Assembly: GCA_964036275.1 (NCBI GenBank)
Contig: OZ038435.1
Location: 16,209,920-16,273,919 of the forward strand
Length of the DNA: 64,000 bases
Reading direction: 5' to 3'
DNA from: Litoditis marina
Taxonomy: Eukaryota > Nematoda > Chromadorea > Rhabditida > Rhabditidae
This document shows positions 1 through 11,400 of the stretch, in pieces. Position 1 is the first letter of the stretch; each line of letters begins with the position of its first letter. Below the pieces are notes generated by a model. That model had not been told where the DNA came from. It saw only the letters and a program-made list of their open reading frames with translations, and did no database searches. Made by a program: the position numbers and the translations under genes.

Positions 1-303
1 TGACTGAACAGAACACTCCTACACGCAAATCTGAGCACCGGAACGCAGGGCTAAATATTCCTGAACCACAAGCGACGATTGGAAGCTCGAACCGCGAAAT
101 TGTGGAAACACTTTCTGCGTACTTATATGATGTCACTATTGGTTTTATATGATTAGTGCAAGTATACGAGAAAGGAAATGCTGACTGACTCCACATCAGA
201 GACTCTAGACCAGGCCAGGTTGCCTCACACAAACTTCAAAATGCATTCGAGAGTTGCAACTGTTCAACAATTGCTTGGTTCCGCAGTTGGGTGAAAAGTG
301 TAC

Positions 304-2512
304 CTTGTAGCATGATTCTGTGTTTTTGAAATATGTCCAACCACTTTCGCAACTATCTGAAACGTGAATTTCATAGTCAGGTATATGTTAACTAATATCT
401 CGGAAAAAGTGCTTGATCCACATTCCAAGTTGACCTGGGCATAAATGGTTATGCTGAACGAAAATAAAATTAGGAACACACTTTGACTATCTTGTGCAGT
501 ACGACAAATTGATCGTTATGTCTTATACTGTTTGTTTGGAGCTGTTACACCTGGGATACTGCAATGGCTCGTCTGTGGCAGACGTAATTTGAGTCCGGAA
601 ACGTAGATTAGATTGCTCATCAGCTATACGTTTATTTCGGCAAAATTTTGCTCCAAAAATATGCTTAAAAAATGTCAGTAGTGTTACGATGAAGTCCCCC
701 GGTCCCTGTTACACTTGCTACTTGAGCGAGTAACGTCATCAGTCATCGCACAATTCTCGAATGGAAGTGAAAGTTAGATATAACACCGCATTCACCCAAT
801 GGGAAGAAACTGCCACAATTGTTATCACTTGCCCAAGCGAAGGACAATAAATTGAGTTCCATAATATTTACAGATCGTTTTGGAACTGTAATTTACAGCA
901 CTCTCCATCATTTTGATAATCTTGGTTAGATGAGAACTTCATTATGAGTACTCACAAGTTTTTGGACAACTGGGTGGAGTTGAAGTTTTTGTAGACGCCA
1001 TTGCAATTTCACATACAAACGGCTTAGAAATCGTGTGATCAGCAGTTCTGGAGAAAAATAAAGCTCATTTAGAGAAACTTTAAATGGACAGACAAACTTG
1101 CATAAGCTGTACCATTCTCAATGAGGTCGCAGAGCTTAGCCATGATTTATTTTTGAGTATTTCGTGTTCAGAATATCTCTCTGCACAACACAACATTTCA
1201 CTCTAGAAGCTACACCTCACAATGCATTTGGACCTCTGCGGTCTTTCACCATATCACGTTACGAAAACACCCTGAATGTACTGTCTAGCTCAACGAATTG
1301 TTTGGACGAAATACAACCTCCAATGATCAACTCACATCCAGCGATCAGTTTTTATTTGCATGGCCACTGATTCGTTATTCGCAGGTTCTCCTGAAAGAAG
1401 AATAAATATACATCTCCGCGAGAATAAATTTGAGTAATTTGAATAAACAAGTTAGCGAAAAACGTTTTTAAAACTGAGTTGAATGCACAATTTTCCTGAA
1501 ACCTTGTTCATTGTTTATGTATTGATTCAGAACTTTTGGCGGTGGAAAACTCAACGTGCGTAGAGTAGGTTGCTCTGCGCAATTTGGACCAATCCTTCCA
1601 TCTTTACGGCTCAAGTGAAATTTAGAGGTATGTTTCTCTCATCACATAAACAACCACTTCAGTTTACCTGGAGCCCAGTTTGAGTAGCTGAATTCAGTTC
1701 CATCCGTCCACGACCAGCGGTTGTTGAAAATGAAATTGGCACCGATCCAGAAGTTAGAAAAATTAGGCACAGAAAACGCATGTGTGGCACTTTCTGAAAA
1801 AAGCACAACATTTATACATTTTTTTCGGCCATACCTATTGAGTTTTGACACAAAACTTTTCATACTCAATCTCACATGAAAGGCGAGCCAGTCAAAAAAG
1901 TGCACATTCTGGTATATTGTCTGTGGTCCGGGCGATTGACGCTCCCAGCGTTTCAGTTTTCCATCATGAAACTTACTTATCAAAACAAAACACGCTTTAT
2001 TCGCTCTCGTTTATCAAAACGTTCCAATTTCTATAACATCAGTTCAGTGGACTATGTTTATTTCCACAAAATAATTACACTACCTCTGATGGTGGCTCCA
2101 ATGAAACCATTTTCAATCGATACCAGATGACCTCCCTCATTGATACAAGTTTCTTCTGCATCGGAATACGTGGCTGGGGCGGACACGTATTTGAAACATC
2201 TAGGACATTTGGAAGTGAAAAGTAACCACAAACTTCTATTGAGCCGAGAGCGAAATTATGGAAAGGAGGTTGATAGACATCTAAGTTTTTAGGAATTTTC
2301 AACCTGCGTAAAACTGCATGTTTATTTGGTAAACTGCTAGTTTTCGTATTTATTGTGAGGAACGTTCCTTAACAAATGTATATCCCATTTTGATAGCAAC
2401 AAGAAAAAAGTCTTTCAAACCTGCTTAAACTATGGTCACATTTCGTATCAAAGAAGTTGTTGTCGGCAATGTTCGACACAAACAGGGAACATAACAGTAC
2501 AACAAGTAGCAT
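304..2512 (-). CDS. Gene 1: secreted double-CTLD (clec-type) protein, 3' part outside the window
   Basis: Exons read on the minus strand: 2512-2421, 2199-2084, 1793-1668, 1390-1336, 1047-956 and 356-304; exons 7-10 would lie left of position 1. Exon 1 begins ATG and encodes a hydrophobic signal peptide (MLLVVLLCSLFVSNIA) followed by FFDTKCDHSLSR. Exons 2-5 give CTLD1: CFKYVSAPATYSDAEETC, then WIGANFIFNNRWSWTDGT, EPANNES, and KPFVCEIA at the end. Exon 6 (CESGWTYFKNTESCYK) opens CTLD2. It joins exon 5 in the same phase as in the paralogues and is 53 nt instead of 47, two codons more. The family binds extracellular ligands, often carbohydrate, and many nematode members are infection-responsive. 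Here the EPN-type triplet reads EPA, so calcium-dependent sugar binding by CTLD1 is doubtful. Intron 5 is long (about 600 bp). All splice sites used are GT..AG. Models of exons 1-5 are firm; assigning exon 6 to this gene is slightly less so. Confidence 0.85.
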
Positions 2513-2951
2513 CGTCTTGTGACAACTGGTCCTTATCAGACTGGGGAGACGTCAAATCGGACATTAATGTACGAGAAAACATTTATGACTCCATCGAAAT
2601 ATCTATGTTTTATTAACAGAATAAACACGAGCCGAGGCGAACAGGGTTTTCTCTCGTAGATTTTTGATAAGTTAGTAGTTCGAAACTTCAGATTGTACGT
2701 TCGTCACAACAGTGTTTGATGGATATACAACGGGAATCTTCATTAAACTAGAATACAAACTCACACTAACCATAATGACAGATTTGAGTGGATGACAGAA
2801 TCGGAAACGGTTTCGTAACTTGAACTCCCGTTTAGAACAGATTATATTTACAAAACAAAACCATAACCGCCAATTCACTACAAAATGATATGTGAACCTG
2901 TGACATGGAAATTTCACAGAAGACAAATAATTATTGTAAAATTATCAGTTT
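2513..2951. other. Intergenic spacer, no gene seen
   Basis: This 439-bp spacer lies between gene 1 and the clec pseudogene. I found no CTLD exon remnant, RNA gene or strong repeat in it. It should contain the promoter of gene 1, but no element can be named from the sequence alone. Confidence 0.6.
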
Positions 2952-3459
2952 TTAACACAAAACATTTCTCATCAAATCAGCGCAGTACCAGCTGTTCCAT
3001 TTTCTGCACATTCTGTCGTCTCCAATCCAACCGTCAGGGTGCATCTGAGTTACGAAATTTCAAGAAACATACCTACAGTAGTGGCCCCAACGAAACATTT
3101 TCATTCGATACAAGATGACCTCCCTCATTTATACATGTTTCTTTTGCGTCAGAATAGGCGGCTGGCGACGCCACAAATTTGAAACATCTAAAAGTAAAAA
3201 AACGGGTTCGTTGACTATAGTCGATATTTCTGTATATTAAATATTTTTAACGTAACGTTCGACTTGTCTTGTAGTTACAATTTCTCAGGACTCCTGTAGT
3301 TTGTAGTTCTCAGATAGTACGATAACTTGCTATAATAAGTATGTACTTCCTTGGATTTGATTAAACCTGTTCAGGCTGTTGTCGTTCTTGGTATTGAAAT
3401 AGTTGTCGTCTCCCATAACTGGGGAAATCAGAAAAAAGTTATAGGAGAGGCCAATACAT
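2952..3459 (-). pseudogene. Clec paralogue reduced to exons 1, 2 and 10 (internally deleted, frameshifted)
   Basis: Three blocks match exons of the neighbouring clec genes: 3459-3367 (exon 1), 3187-3073 (exon 2) and 3044-2952 (exon 10). Exon 1 is 93 nt instead of 92, and its ATG frame hits TAA at codon 7. The frame encoding DDNYFNTKNDNSLNR has no upstream ATG, and the conserved Cys of NTKCD has become Asn. Exon 2 is 115 nt instead of 116 (one G lost in the GGTTTCGTTGG stretch) and runs into TAG. Only 28 bp separate the exon 2 end from the exon 10 start, so exons 3-9 have been deleted. Exon 10 reads MHPDGWIGDDRMCRKWNSW and stops early at C-TAA, where the paralogues have CKKPA. Several independent lesions make a functional protein very unlikely. 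Confidence 0.85.
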
Positions 3460-4114
3460 TGTTTTGAAGAGCAACTCACTTATCACACGGAGTACAATGA
3501 AACATTTTAATCACCGTTTTGATGGTAAGTGTGAGTCTATCGGAACAACACGGGCAAATAACTCAATAATTCATGTCATGTTTTCGAAACACCGCTCAAT
3601 ATTTTTGTTACAAAGCTGTGAAAAAAGGTGTCATATAAAAGAATGAAGTTGTCTACTTTATCACCAACAACTTTTTCAAATGAGTGGATACCACAGAATA
3701 CTTGATGAAGGTGGAACAATTCAGAACTGAAAAATTAACCAAAACAAAACTAGAATTTTATCAAGCACCCGGAACATTTTTAGTTGTGGCATGGGCTAGG
3801 CTTCGATTTCCATCGACTGGTGAACGTTGCATAAAAAAATGGGGGCTCCGCGCCAATGAAGTAGGCGATAGATTCAAATTCTCAAATACTCGCTCGTTAA
3901 TCGATTTTGCGATTTTCTCATTTTTCTAGGGCCTCACTCTGCCGAACCCTCTACGAGAAAACATGACATGTATGCAAGTTTTATTAGAGAACAGTTGCCA
4001 GATTCGTTGGAGATAGCGTGTATGATAATTTTTCCAGTCATGTTTTTTATCATCTGTGATTGATAGATACAGTGTAGTATAGATATATTTATGAACGGTA
4101 TTCATTCAACATAG
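3460..4114. other. Intergenic spacer between gene 3 and the pseudogene
   Basis: An 81-codon plus-strand reading frame (3684-3929) is present but matches nothing I recognise and runs opposite to every gene in the cluster. I treat it as chance. No CTLD exon or repeat was identified. Confidence 0.5.
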
Positions 4115-7100
4115 TCAAATAACTCTTTTTTTGCACACGGCGTTCCTTTCAACAACCACGCAGTGCCAGTTGTTCCATTTGTGTAACCATCCGCCAGTCC
4201 CATTAACACCGTCCGGATAAATCTGTGTGGGTGAAAAAATGACAACATCGCTTGAGGTTTATCACTAGATCAATGACAACTGTTACGCTTAACTTTCTGT
4301 TTTGCCTGTAACTTGATAATCAACAGAAACTCAGCTTCAGAAAGGCGCTAGGTTTCGTATATTTCACTTATATTTTTCAGATAGATGGGTCCAAAAAGTT
4401 GACGTGCTTTAATATTGTTTTGCTAGGTATATCTAGTTTCCACCTGGCCTTCTGTCAATGTACAACTAACCAGTGTACAATCACTATCGAGGTTCTCCGG
4501 TTTTTCGTCTGCACCTCCCCATGATGTATAATCCACCTGAAGATGAAAACTGAGCCAAAATATTTGGGTTACCATAATGCGGCATTTAAACGTTCATTGA
4601 GTCGATTAATAGGCTCAAACCAGATTCAGAGAAGCGATCTCTTCAATACGGAAGGGCACGCTTCTCGAAAGACTGAAACATGTTTTCTACTTTTAACTGA
4701 CCCCTATATTCATTACATGGATATTTCGGTCTATGGCTACGTGTTCAGGGTTTTGGAGTCCCTGGATTAGCGGTTTCATCTGCCCCACCCCACTACTGTT
4801 TTCAAACAACAGTAAAAGTTGAGTGAACATGTTCTTCTTCAACTCAGCTTCTCTTCCAGCTGTTAATCTACATCATTCACCTCAGTTCCATCCGTCCAAA
4901 GCCAGATACTAGATTCATCCAATCTGTACATTCCAATCCACGTGAGATCAGAAGATAAGATTGAGGCCTGTCCTCGCGAGGCAACTCCTCAAATAGTTTC
5001 AAATATAATCTGAAGATAATCAATTGTGAATAACGAAATATGAAAGCATTGAGCCCATCCTGTCTCTGACTATATAAATTTTGTGGAACCCACAAAACAG
5101 TGATGATATCTGATAAATTTCCACAGTCGCTGCACGATGTGCCCTGAACGTGTTCGTAGAACATCTGCACGTTGTGTGTATTGATTCCACTTAAAGTCTG
5201 TTGGTTCCAATAACTTATTATGTTATTTGTTATACCGTTCACAAAACTGTTCTCCTCATCACTATGAATGGAGGTTAGATGAGCGCCGTGCTGCTTGCAT
5301 GTCGCCTCCGCCGAAGCAAACGATAAGTTGAAAAACGACTGCAAAATACAAAGTGAAGTGTATGTTGTGTGAACATTTCAACAAAAACCTGTGAAAAATC
5401 TACCCTTTCTTCAGACGTATTGTTGGAGATAAACCGCATTTGAAAGACATCATGCTCATAAAAACAAGTGGTACATGGACAAAATCAGTACTGCTTTGAC
5501 TCAGAATATTGTAGTTAGTGGTGCGTATTAAAGCGTGAACTGATTTTACTTGACTCACTTTGTAGCAGAAATTTCTGAAACGTGTCCATCCCCAATCACA
5601 CTGGCCTGAAAACCATTCCTGGCAACAACATTCTCATTTTTAAACATCAGTCATATTAACTACTCATTATGAAATGATCAATGCGAAAGTCACTGTCAGT
5701 CTGAGGTAACCTGGAAAAAGGTTACCAAAAACCGGTTAGGTTACCAAAAAACATTCCAGAACTGCAACTCACCAGTTTGTGGACAACTGGTAGGCGTCGC
5801 GGCCTTCTCAGATTTCAATGACATCTCACAGACGAACGGCTTGACGGAACTAGGATCAGAGCTCCTGAAAAACTGGCAAATTCTTTTGTAACCGTGTTTT
5901 TTGTCAACCTAACCGGTCATTGGTAACTTGTTTTTCAGTTTACTCCATAGGTAACCGGTAGGTAACCTAAAAGTAAAAGCCGGTTACCGTACAAACTGAC
6001 GGTAAAAAATATGTTTAACGTTAAAAAGTAGGTAACCTGGTTTCATTTTCGGTTACCAACCGGAATCACCTGCTGAGGTAACCCGAAAAAAGGTTACCAA
6101 AAATCGGTTGGGTTACCAAAAAACAAGGTTACATTCAGAATTCACCAAAAAGACTTACTACCACACAAACCTATTCGTTACTTGACAAAAAAAACCTGTT
6201 TTTGATTCCGTTACCGTTTTTCTGGCCAAAACTGTTCGGCGGTATTCATATCGCTTCGAAGGCACACAATTACGAAATAATGTTCAACTCACGCCCAGAA
6301 GTTAGTTTTCAACTGCATGGCTGCTGCTTCACTATGAAGAGGCTGACCTGAAAAACATGTACGCAACATCAAAAATCTTCAAAACAGAATTAGTGAACTT
6401 TTTCTCTGAATTAATATAAAATGTAGTGATAACAACATTTTGATTTGAATAACGTAGTTTTTTGTTTAAGCTACAAGACGAAGAATTCGTCTTGTTTATC
6501 TGTTTCTATCCGTACAGTTCTCTCAATAAAATGCTCCTTGGCACGCGGGCAAATTAAGACATAAATATTATCTGCTAACGAGGTTCAGATAACAGAATTT
6601 CAATTCACTCGGTCCTACCTGGAGCCCAATTTGAATAACTGAATTTTGTTCCATCCGTCCACGACCAGCGGTTGTTGAAAATGAAATTGGCACCAATCCA
6701 GAAGTCAGAGAAATTTGGCATAGAGAAGGCATGTGTAGCGCTCTCTATAATACAAAGTGAAGTATAACCAGCCCAGCGACAATTGAATTCTAATCATGCC
6801 ATTGTACCATTCTCTCATCACACTTCTTCATTTGGTAGTTTTTGCTTTGTCCGCACATTTCACTCGGGTCGTCCCTATATTTGAGAATAACTAAAATAAC
6901 TCAATTTTGCAGTAAATGGTCCAAATGTTCTCCTTTAAGAATTCTTCTACTTCGGAACAATTAGTCAAACTTAATAAAACAGATGACCTGAACAATAATA
7001 GTAGTGTACTCAACTATTTCAAGTTGGCAGAAATCGGGCAAAAAAGTTCTCAAAAACATTCGATCGTATTGTTTGAATGACTAAGGTAGGCCGATTCACA

Positions 7101-7839
7101 TGTGTATGCGCAGTTTTTCTAGTTAACTTCACAAAAATGCCATTAGATCTAGTTACAGCGGGAATACGTCCAACCTCCGATGGTGGCGCCAATAAAACCA
7201 TTTTCGATCGATACAAGATGACCTCCCTCTTTGATACATGTTTCTTCTGCATCAGAATAGGTGGCTGGGAAGGACACGTACTTGAAACATCTGGAAAACT
7301 GTATTTCAAATACAGTCTGTGGCGTGGCCATGATGATCTGGTTAAAAGCTTCCAATTCTATAACAACACTTTAGGGACGAAAGGTAACTGCTAAATGAAA
7401 GGTAACCAGTAAATGGATTACCCACCTTCCGTCTGAGGATTTATCGTGAAGATGATTTTAATAAACTGGGTAACTTGAACAATATAATACCTTCCTCTCC
7501 ACATTCGTCTGACTTATTCTGGTTGGCAAAAATAAGGGGAAAAAATCACAATAAAATTACTTTTCCGCACTTTTGTCGCAATGAGCAGGCCTAAAAGCTC
7601 AAATTTGGCATTCAATAGCTCAACTTTGGCATGCCACTGGGTACTATTGAGATACGACAACGGAAATTCATTATATGATGAGTAGTTAAATTATTTAAAT
7701 TCGGTCAGACATATATTCAGACAAAATGTCATCCAAACAAGTCAAACCTGTTCAAGCTGATGTCACATTTGGTGTCGAAGAAACAATTGTCTCCTAAAAC
7801 TTGGAGAATTATTGAATAAGTGAGTAGAGGCAAACGCAT
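4115..7839 (-). CDS. Gene 3: secreted double-CTLD (clec-type) protein, 303 aa
   Basis: Ten exons on the minus strand: 7839-7748, 7290-7175, 6744-6619, 6347-6293, 5864-5773, 5605-5559, 5338-5236, 4987-4881, 4536-4471, 4222-4115. Lengths sum to 912 nt with no internal stop. The signal peptide is MRLPLLTYSIILQVLG. CTLD1 has CFKYVSFPATYSDAEETC, WIGANFIFNNRWSWTDGT, GQPLHSEAAAMQ and KPFVCEMS. CTLD2 has CDWGWTRFRNFCYK, SFFNLSFASAEATC, DLTWIGMYRLDESSIWLW, SDC in exon 9, and KWNNWHC with NAVCKK in exon 10. CTLD2 therefore keeps all four framework cysteines, whereas CTLD1 lacks the inner pair. The acceptor of exon 8 (TTTGAG) is weak and was chosen because it keeps phase and aligns with gene 5. Introns 4 and 5 contain GGTTACC-rich inverted-repeat elements. 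The product is probably secreted; its ligand is unknown. Confidence 0.88.
5701..5751. repeat. Half copy of the GGTTACC-rich TIR element in intron 5 of gene 3
   Basis: CTGAGGTAACCTGGAAAAAG and what follows matches the right terminal inverted repeat of the full copies at 5887-6133 and 21812-22054. Only one arm is present. It ends about 22 bp from the exon 5 donor. Confidence 0.7.
5887..6133. mobile_element. GGTTACC-rich miniature inverted-repeat element, copy 1 (intron 4 of gene 3)
   Basis: This 247-bp element starts TGTAACC and ends GGTTACA. Its ends are imperfect inverted repeats of roughly 60 bp built from GGTTACC and CCGGTT words. The interior shares ACCTAAAA-TAAAA and CCGGTTACCGTACAA-type words with the copy at 21812. 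It has no coding capacity and resembles a MITE or foldback element. The target duplication is not clear by eye. Confidence 0.7.
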
Positions 7840-8180
7840 CACGTTAAACTGCGATTGTCTTATCTACAGATGCAAGAAAGACATCAACACTGTTTCATTA
7901 CTCTTTTATGGTTAGTGTGCTTTTATCAGAAAATCACCCTATCTATCCAAAACAAGGTAGTTTGGTCAGGAGACAACTATCAATGGTTGTCCTGGAATAT
8001 TGATAAGGTGTTTTAACACTAAAAATTGGTCTCGAATTGGAATAATTCTTCTTACCTCTATAAAAAGTGGAAGTTGACAAGATCGCTTTTTCAAACAAAT
8101 GGAACTCGGAAGTACTTTCCAAGTAGAGGGTTGATGTCGACAAAGTAGAGTCATTAGATTTCCACAACAATTGACATAAA
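7840..8180. other. Intergenic spacer between gene 4 and gene 3
   Basis: Short minus-strand reading frames exist here, but none resembles a CTLD exon and none has a convincing start. No RNA gene or repeat was recognised. The promoter of gene 3 is expected in this interval. Confidence 0.5.
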
Positions 8181-8430
8181 TCATCATTCAAAACACACTT
8201 TCATCAGTTTTTGGCAATAACCAATACAAGACGAGAATAGAGAATCACAGCGTTCTTCGAGAAAAAAAAACACAAAACAATATCACGAAGCCGGTTGCAC
8301 ATGAATCATCATTCAAAACACACTTTCATCAGTTTTTGGCAATAACCAATACAAAACGAAAATAGAAAATCATAGAGTTTTTCGAGAAAAAAAAACACGA
8401 AACAATATCACAAAGCCGGTTTTTTGCAGG
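8181..8430. repeat. 125-bp tandem duplication across the 3' end of gene 4
   Basis: TCATCATTCAAAACACACTT begins at 8181 and again at 8306, an offset of 125 bp. The two copies differ by a handful of substitutions. The right copy runs into the last codons and stop of gene 4 (8408-8410); the left copy keeps a degenerate version of the same coding end. The duplication therefore started inside the terminal exon and adds an extra 3' flanking copy. Confidence 0.85.
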
Positions 8431-11400
8431 CAAAATTTCTTTGCGGCACATCACAACGCCAATTGTCCCATTTTCTGTACCATTCCACACGATCAAACCA
8501 ACCATCAGAGAGCAGCTGTAACGATGAAAAAATGTCCATCGTTCGAGAAAAAAATCTCAACCAACTTTTGACACTAAAGAGACCTTACAAATACTCAAGC
8601 AATTTCCATACGAATTTGGAGACTATTAGTTAGATAACGGGGGTCAATACGGAAAAGTAGTTTTCTTAACCGAAAAACATTATTTCAGTCAACGATAATC
8701 CACCATCCAATGTCATACACTGATAAAATCAACAGTATTGCTCAGAAAAGGAAAATGACGTACCATTGTGCAATCGTAGGCGGCGCCGTGTGGTGGAACA
8801 CCGCCTTCCCAAGTGGTGTAGTTTACCTGCAGAAATTGTGGTTGTTTTGAGGCAAAATCAACATTGAAAATTGGAAAACATCATGTCAACACTGTTCAAA
8901 CCTGAATAAAAGGTACACATGTTCTCCTGTAATGGGTCAACCACCTCAGTTCCGTCCGTCCACATCCAGGGACTGTTCAGCCTGTACAATCCAATCCAGG
9001 TCAAGTCATAAATGTTAGTTTCGTTTACTCCGTGCGAAGAAATTTCTAAAACAGTCACCACCCTATCAAAAATCGTGCTAAATGACGGGACGGGACGGCA
9101 CCCGGCATGGAACAATCAGCACTAACCAGTATGACCATCAATTATGTCACTAAAATCTAAGGTCGTGGTGTCTAAGAAAAATCAATGATATTGATTTATT
9201 GATTTTTTAAGGCCTTAAGTTGGAGAGCAAAATTTCAGAGATACTGCACATGAAAGCCTGTATTCTGAAGTCAAATGTTTCTGTCGAGCGCTTTTTGCCG
9301 GAAACGTTTCCGGAAACAGTTACATGAATTAGAAAAAAGTATAATTTTTTGCTACTTTCATTCCTCATACCGCCCATGTTGATGATGTGACCTTAAAATT
9401 TGTGGCTGGTTGAACTCTCCAGAAGTCCCTTCTTTTGGCTCAATATCATGGAAAAATTCGCAACATCCTCCGGATTTGAGAAATTTCCGGAATATTTTGA
9501 GATTTCCGAACTGTTTTAAAATGGTCCTCATCTGTTCATATTGTGGCACAAAATGTGTCATGACCAACTGAGTATACATTTGTAATATGAAAGATCAAAG
9601 ATCAAGTATCGATTTTTGGTGATCTCCGTTATGAAACATAGTACCTCATAAATGAAGCTACAAAAGAAGGTTCCCATGAACTATTTGTCTTCTAATTTCT
9701 ATAGTGTATAGAGTTGATTGTCCGGTACTCTACTTTATCAGTAACAAACATTATCGCATATACCGGGTGTTGTGTAAGCGTCGATATAAATTAACAAAAA
9801 AATTCATTCATTTTGGTGGGGCACATGTTCAAAATGTGATTGAATCTCTGAGATTTGTGTATAAGATGCGCATAAAGAATTAAAACAGTTTGTATGTGAC
9901 AGATTTTTGAATTTCTCAAAAATAATTTTTTAAGACGTTTTTTTAGAAAAAAGTGAAACAGCCAAACTCATGCATTATGACCCAAATTTTGTCCATAGAC
10001 GGAGGGTAATAGACCGGCGAACTTTGTAAAAAATTAAGCAAAACCATTCAGCCATTCTTGAGTTATTCAAGTTTTAAAAGTCGAACCCGTACTATATACG
10101 GCGCAAATAGGCTCACTTTTAAGCTACCTTGGACTCAACATTTTCCCACGCCTCTCCTGACCGTCTAATTGATCGGAACGACTTGAAACTCATAGGACAG
10201 GACCAGTATTGAATAAAGATTGTACTGCCAGAGCATTAAGGTCAAAGGTCAACTATTGATTTTTTTAGCGCAATACATATGATTTTGGCCTAAAATAGTT
10301 ATGGAGATAGATGTAATTTCAAATTTAATGTCATTGTCTTTCACTACTCATGAACAACTCGAAAAGTCAAACACGGGGTACATCGGAGAAAAATGAGCCA
10401 AGTTACAGTAGTTTTAAGTTTCAAGATCAAACCATCAATTGATGACGTCACATACCAAGCATTTCACTAGCAAAAAAGTCAAGTTCTTTTTAATAGTTCC
10501 TCTTGGGCTCTAAGCTATTGCAAACCGTAGATCATACTCATAGGTGAAGACTATATGAATTCTAAGTAACGACGAGTAATATTCAGAAGGCTAGAAGACG
10601 TCAAATACAAACAATGCCACAGAGTATTGAAACTCTCAGAACAAGTACCATTAGTGACAACGATGTCATGACGACAATGTTTCACGATGTAACGTCAAGG
10701 ACACATAGGATTCTGAAGGCCAGAAGACGTCACGACCCAAGTTGTCATGGAACCAAAAAAGTTAATCTAAACAACTTGAAATGACTACACGCGTGGGGGG
10801 TCTGGGGGGTCTCCCCCCAGCTAGACGGGCACGCGGCGTAAGCCGCGTGACCGGCTAGTCGATAGAGAAACATCAAAGTTTTCCTCCTCCCATGAAAGTT
10901 AATCTAATGATGTACTAAACATTTATTTTACGTTTCGCTCGAGTAATTTTCAAAAACACAATCATGATCACGGTTTTTGCGTTCAAGCTTGCAACGCCGT
11001 GCGCTCGTAACTTATTGGGGGAGGTTGGTGGTTGCACCTTCTGCAGCCAGGTTACACCCGGCCAGTTAGTTGCGTTCGTCACTTCAATGCCACCCGTCCA
11101 CCTCCAGCCTGCTCCAGCTGCCCGGTCCAAAGAGAAACCTTGCCAACTCTCGTCTCCCACGCCTAGCCTTCCCTTTGACAGTTACGGGTTTTTGCAAATA
11201 TCCTCGACAATTTGTTTTCCTGCACTCGCTTATTAATTATTGGAATTAGCGCATTTTATAGTCGTGACTCATAAGTGTTTAGAACTAACTGTCTGTTGAT
11301 GATATTATCATGATAATTCCAATTTATATCCCGATTTTCATATAGTCCCAACGAAACCTAGCGTCACAAAATCATCTCTACAATAATATAACAAGATACT

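Noticed and set aside
264..479. 71-codon minus-strand frame with a signal-peptide-like start (FLILFSFSITIYAQ)
   Set aside because: The frame starts at GTG and has no ATG. Its useful part (CESGWTYFKNTESCYK) is better explained as exon 6 of gene 1, which fits in phase and length.
3684..3929. 81-codon plus-strand frame between genes
   Set aside because: Opposite to all genes of the cluster, no motif and no supporting exon structure.
7077..7394. 105-codon plus-strand frame
   Set aside because: It overlaps exon 2 of gene 3 on the other strand and is an antisense shadow, as are similar plus-strand frames over other CTLD exons.
9358..9579. 73-codon frame in intron 7 of gene 4
   Set aside because: No recognisable domain, no splice context with gene 4, and surrounded by transposon-like DNA; kept only as a remark.
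10789..10858. Firm Helitron 3' terminus
   Set aside because: Hairpin plus CTAG fits, but the two copies remain similar for several bases past CTAG and no 5' end was located, so only a tentative statement is made.
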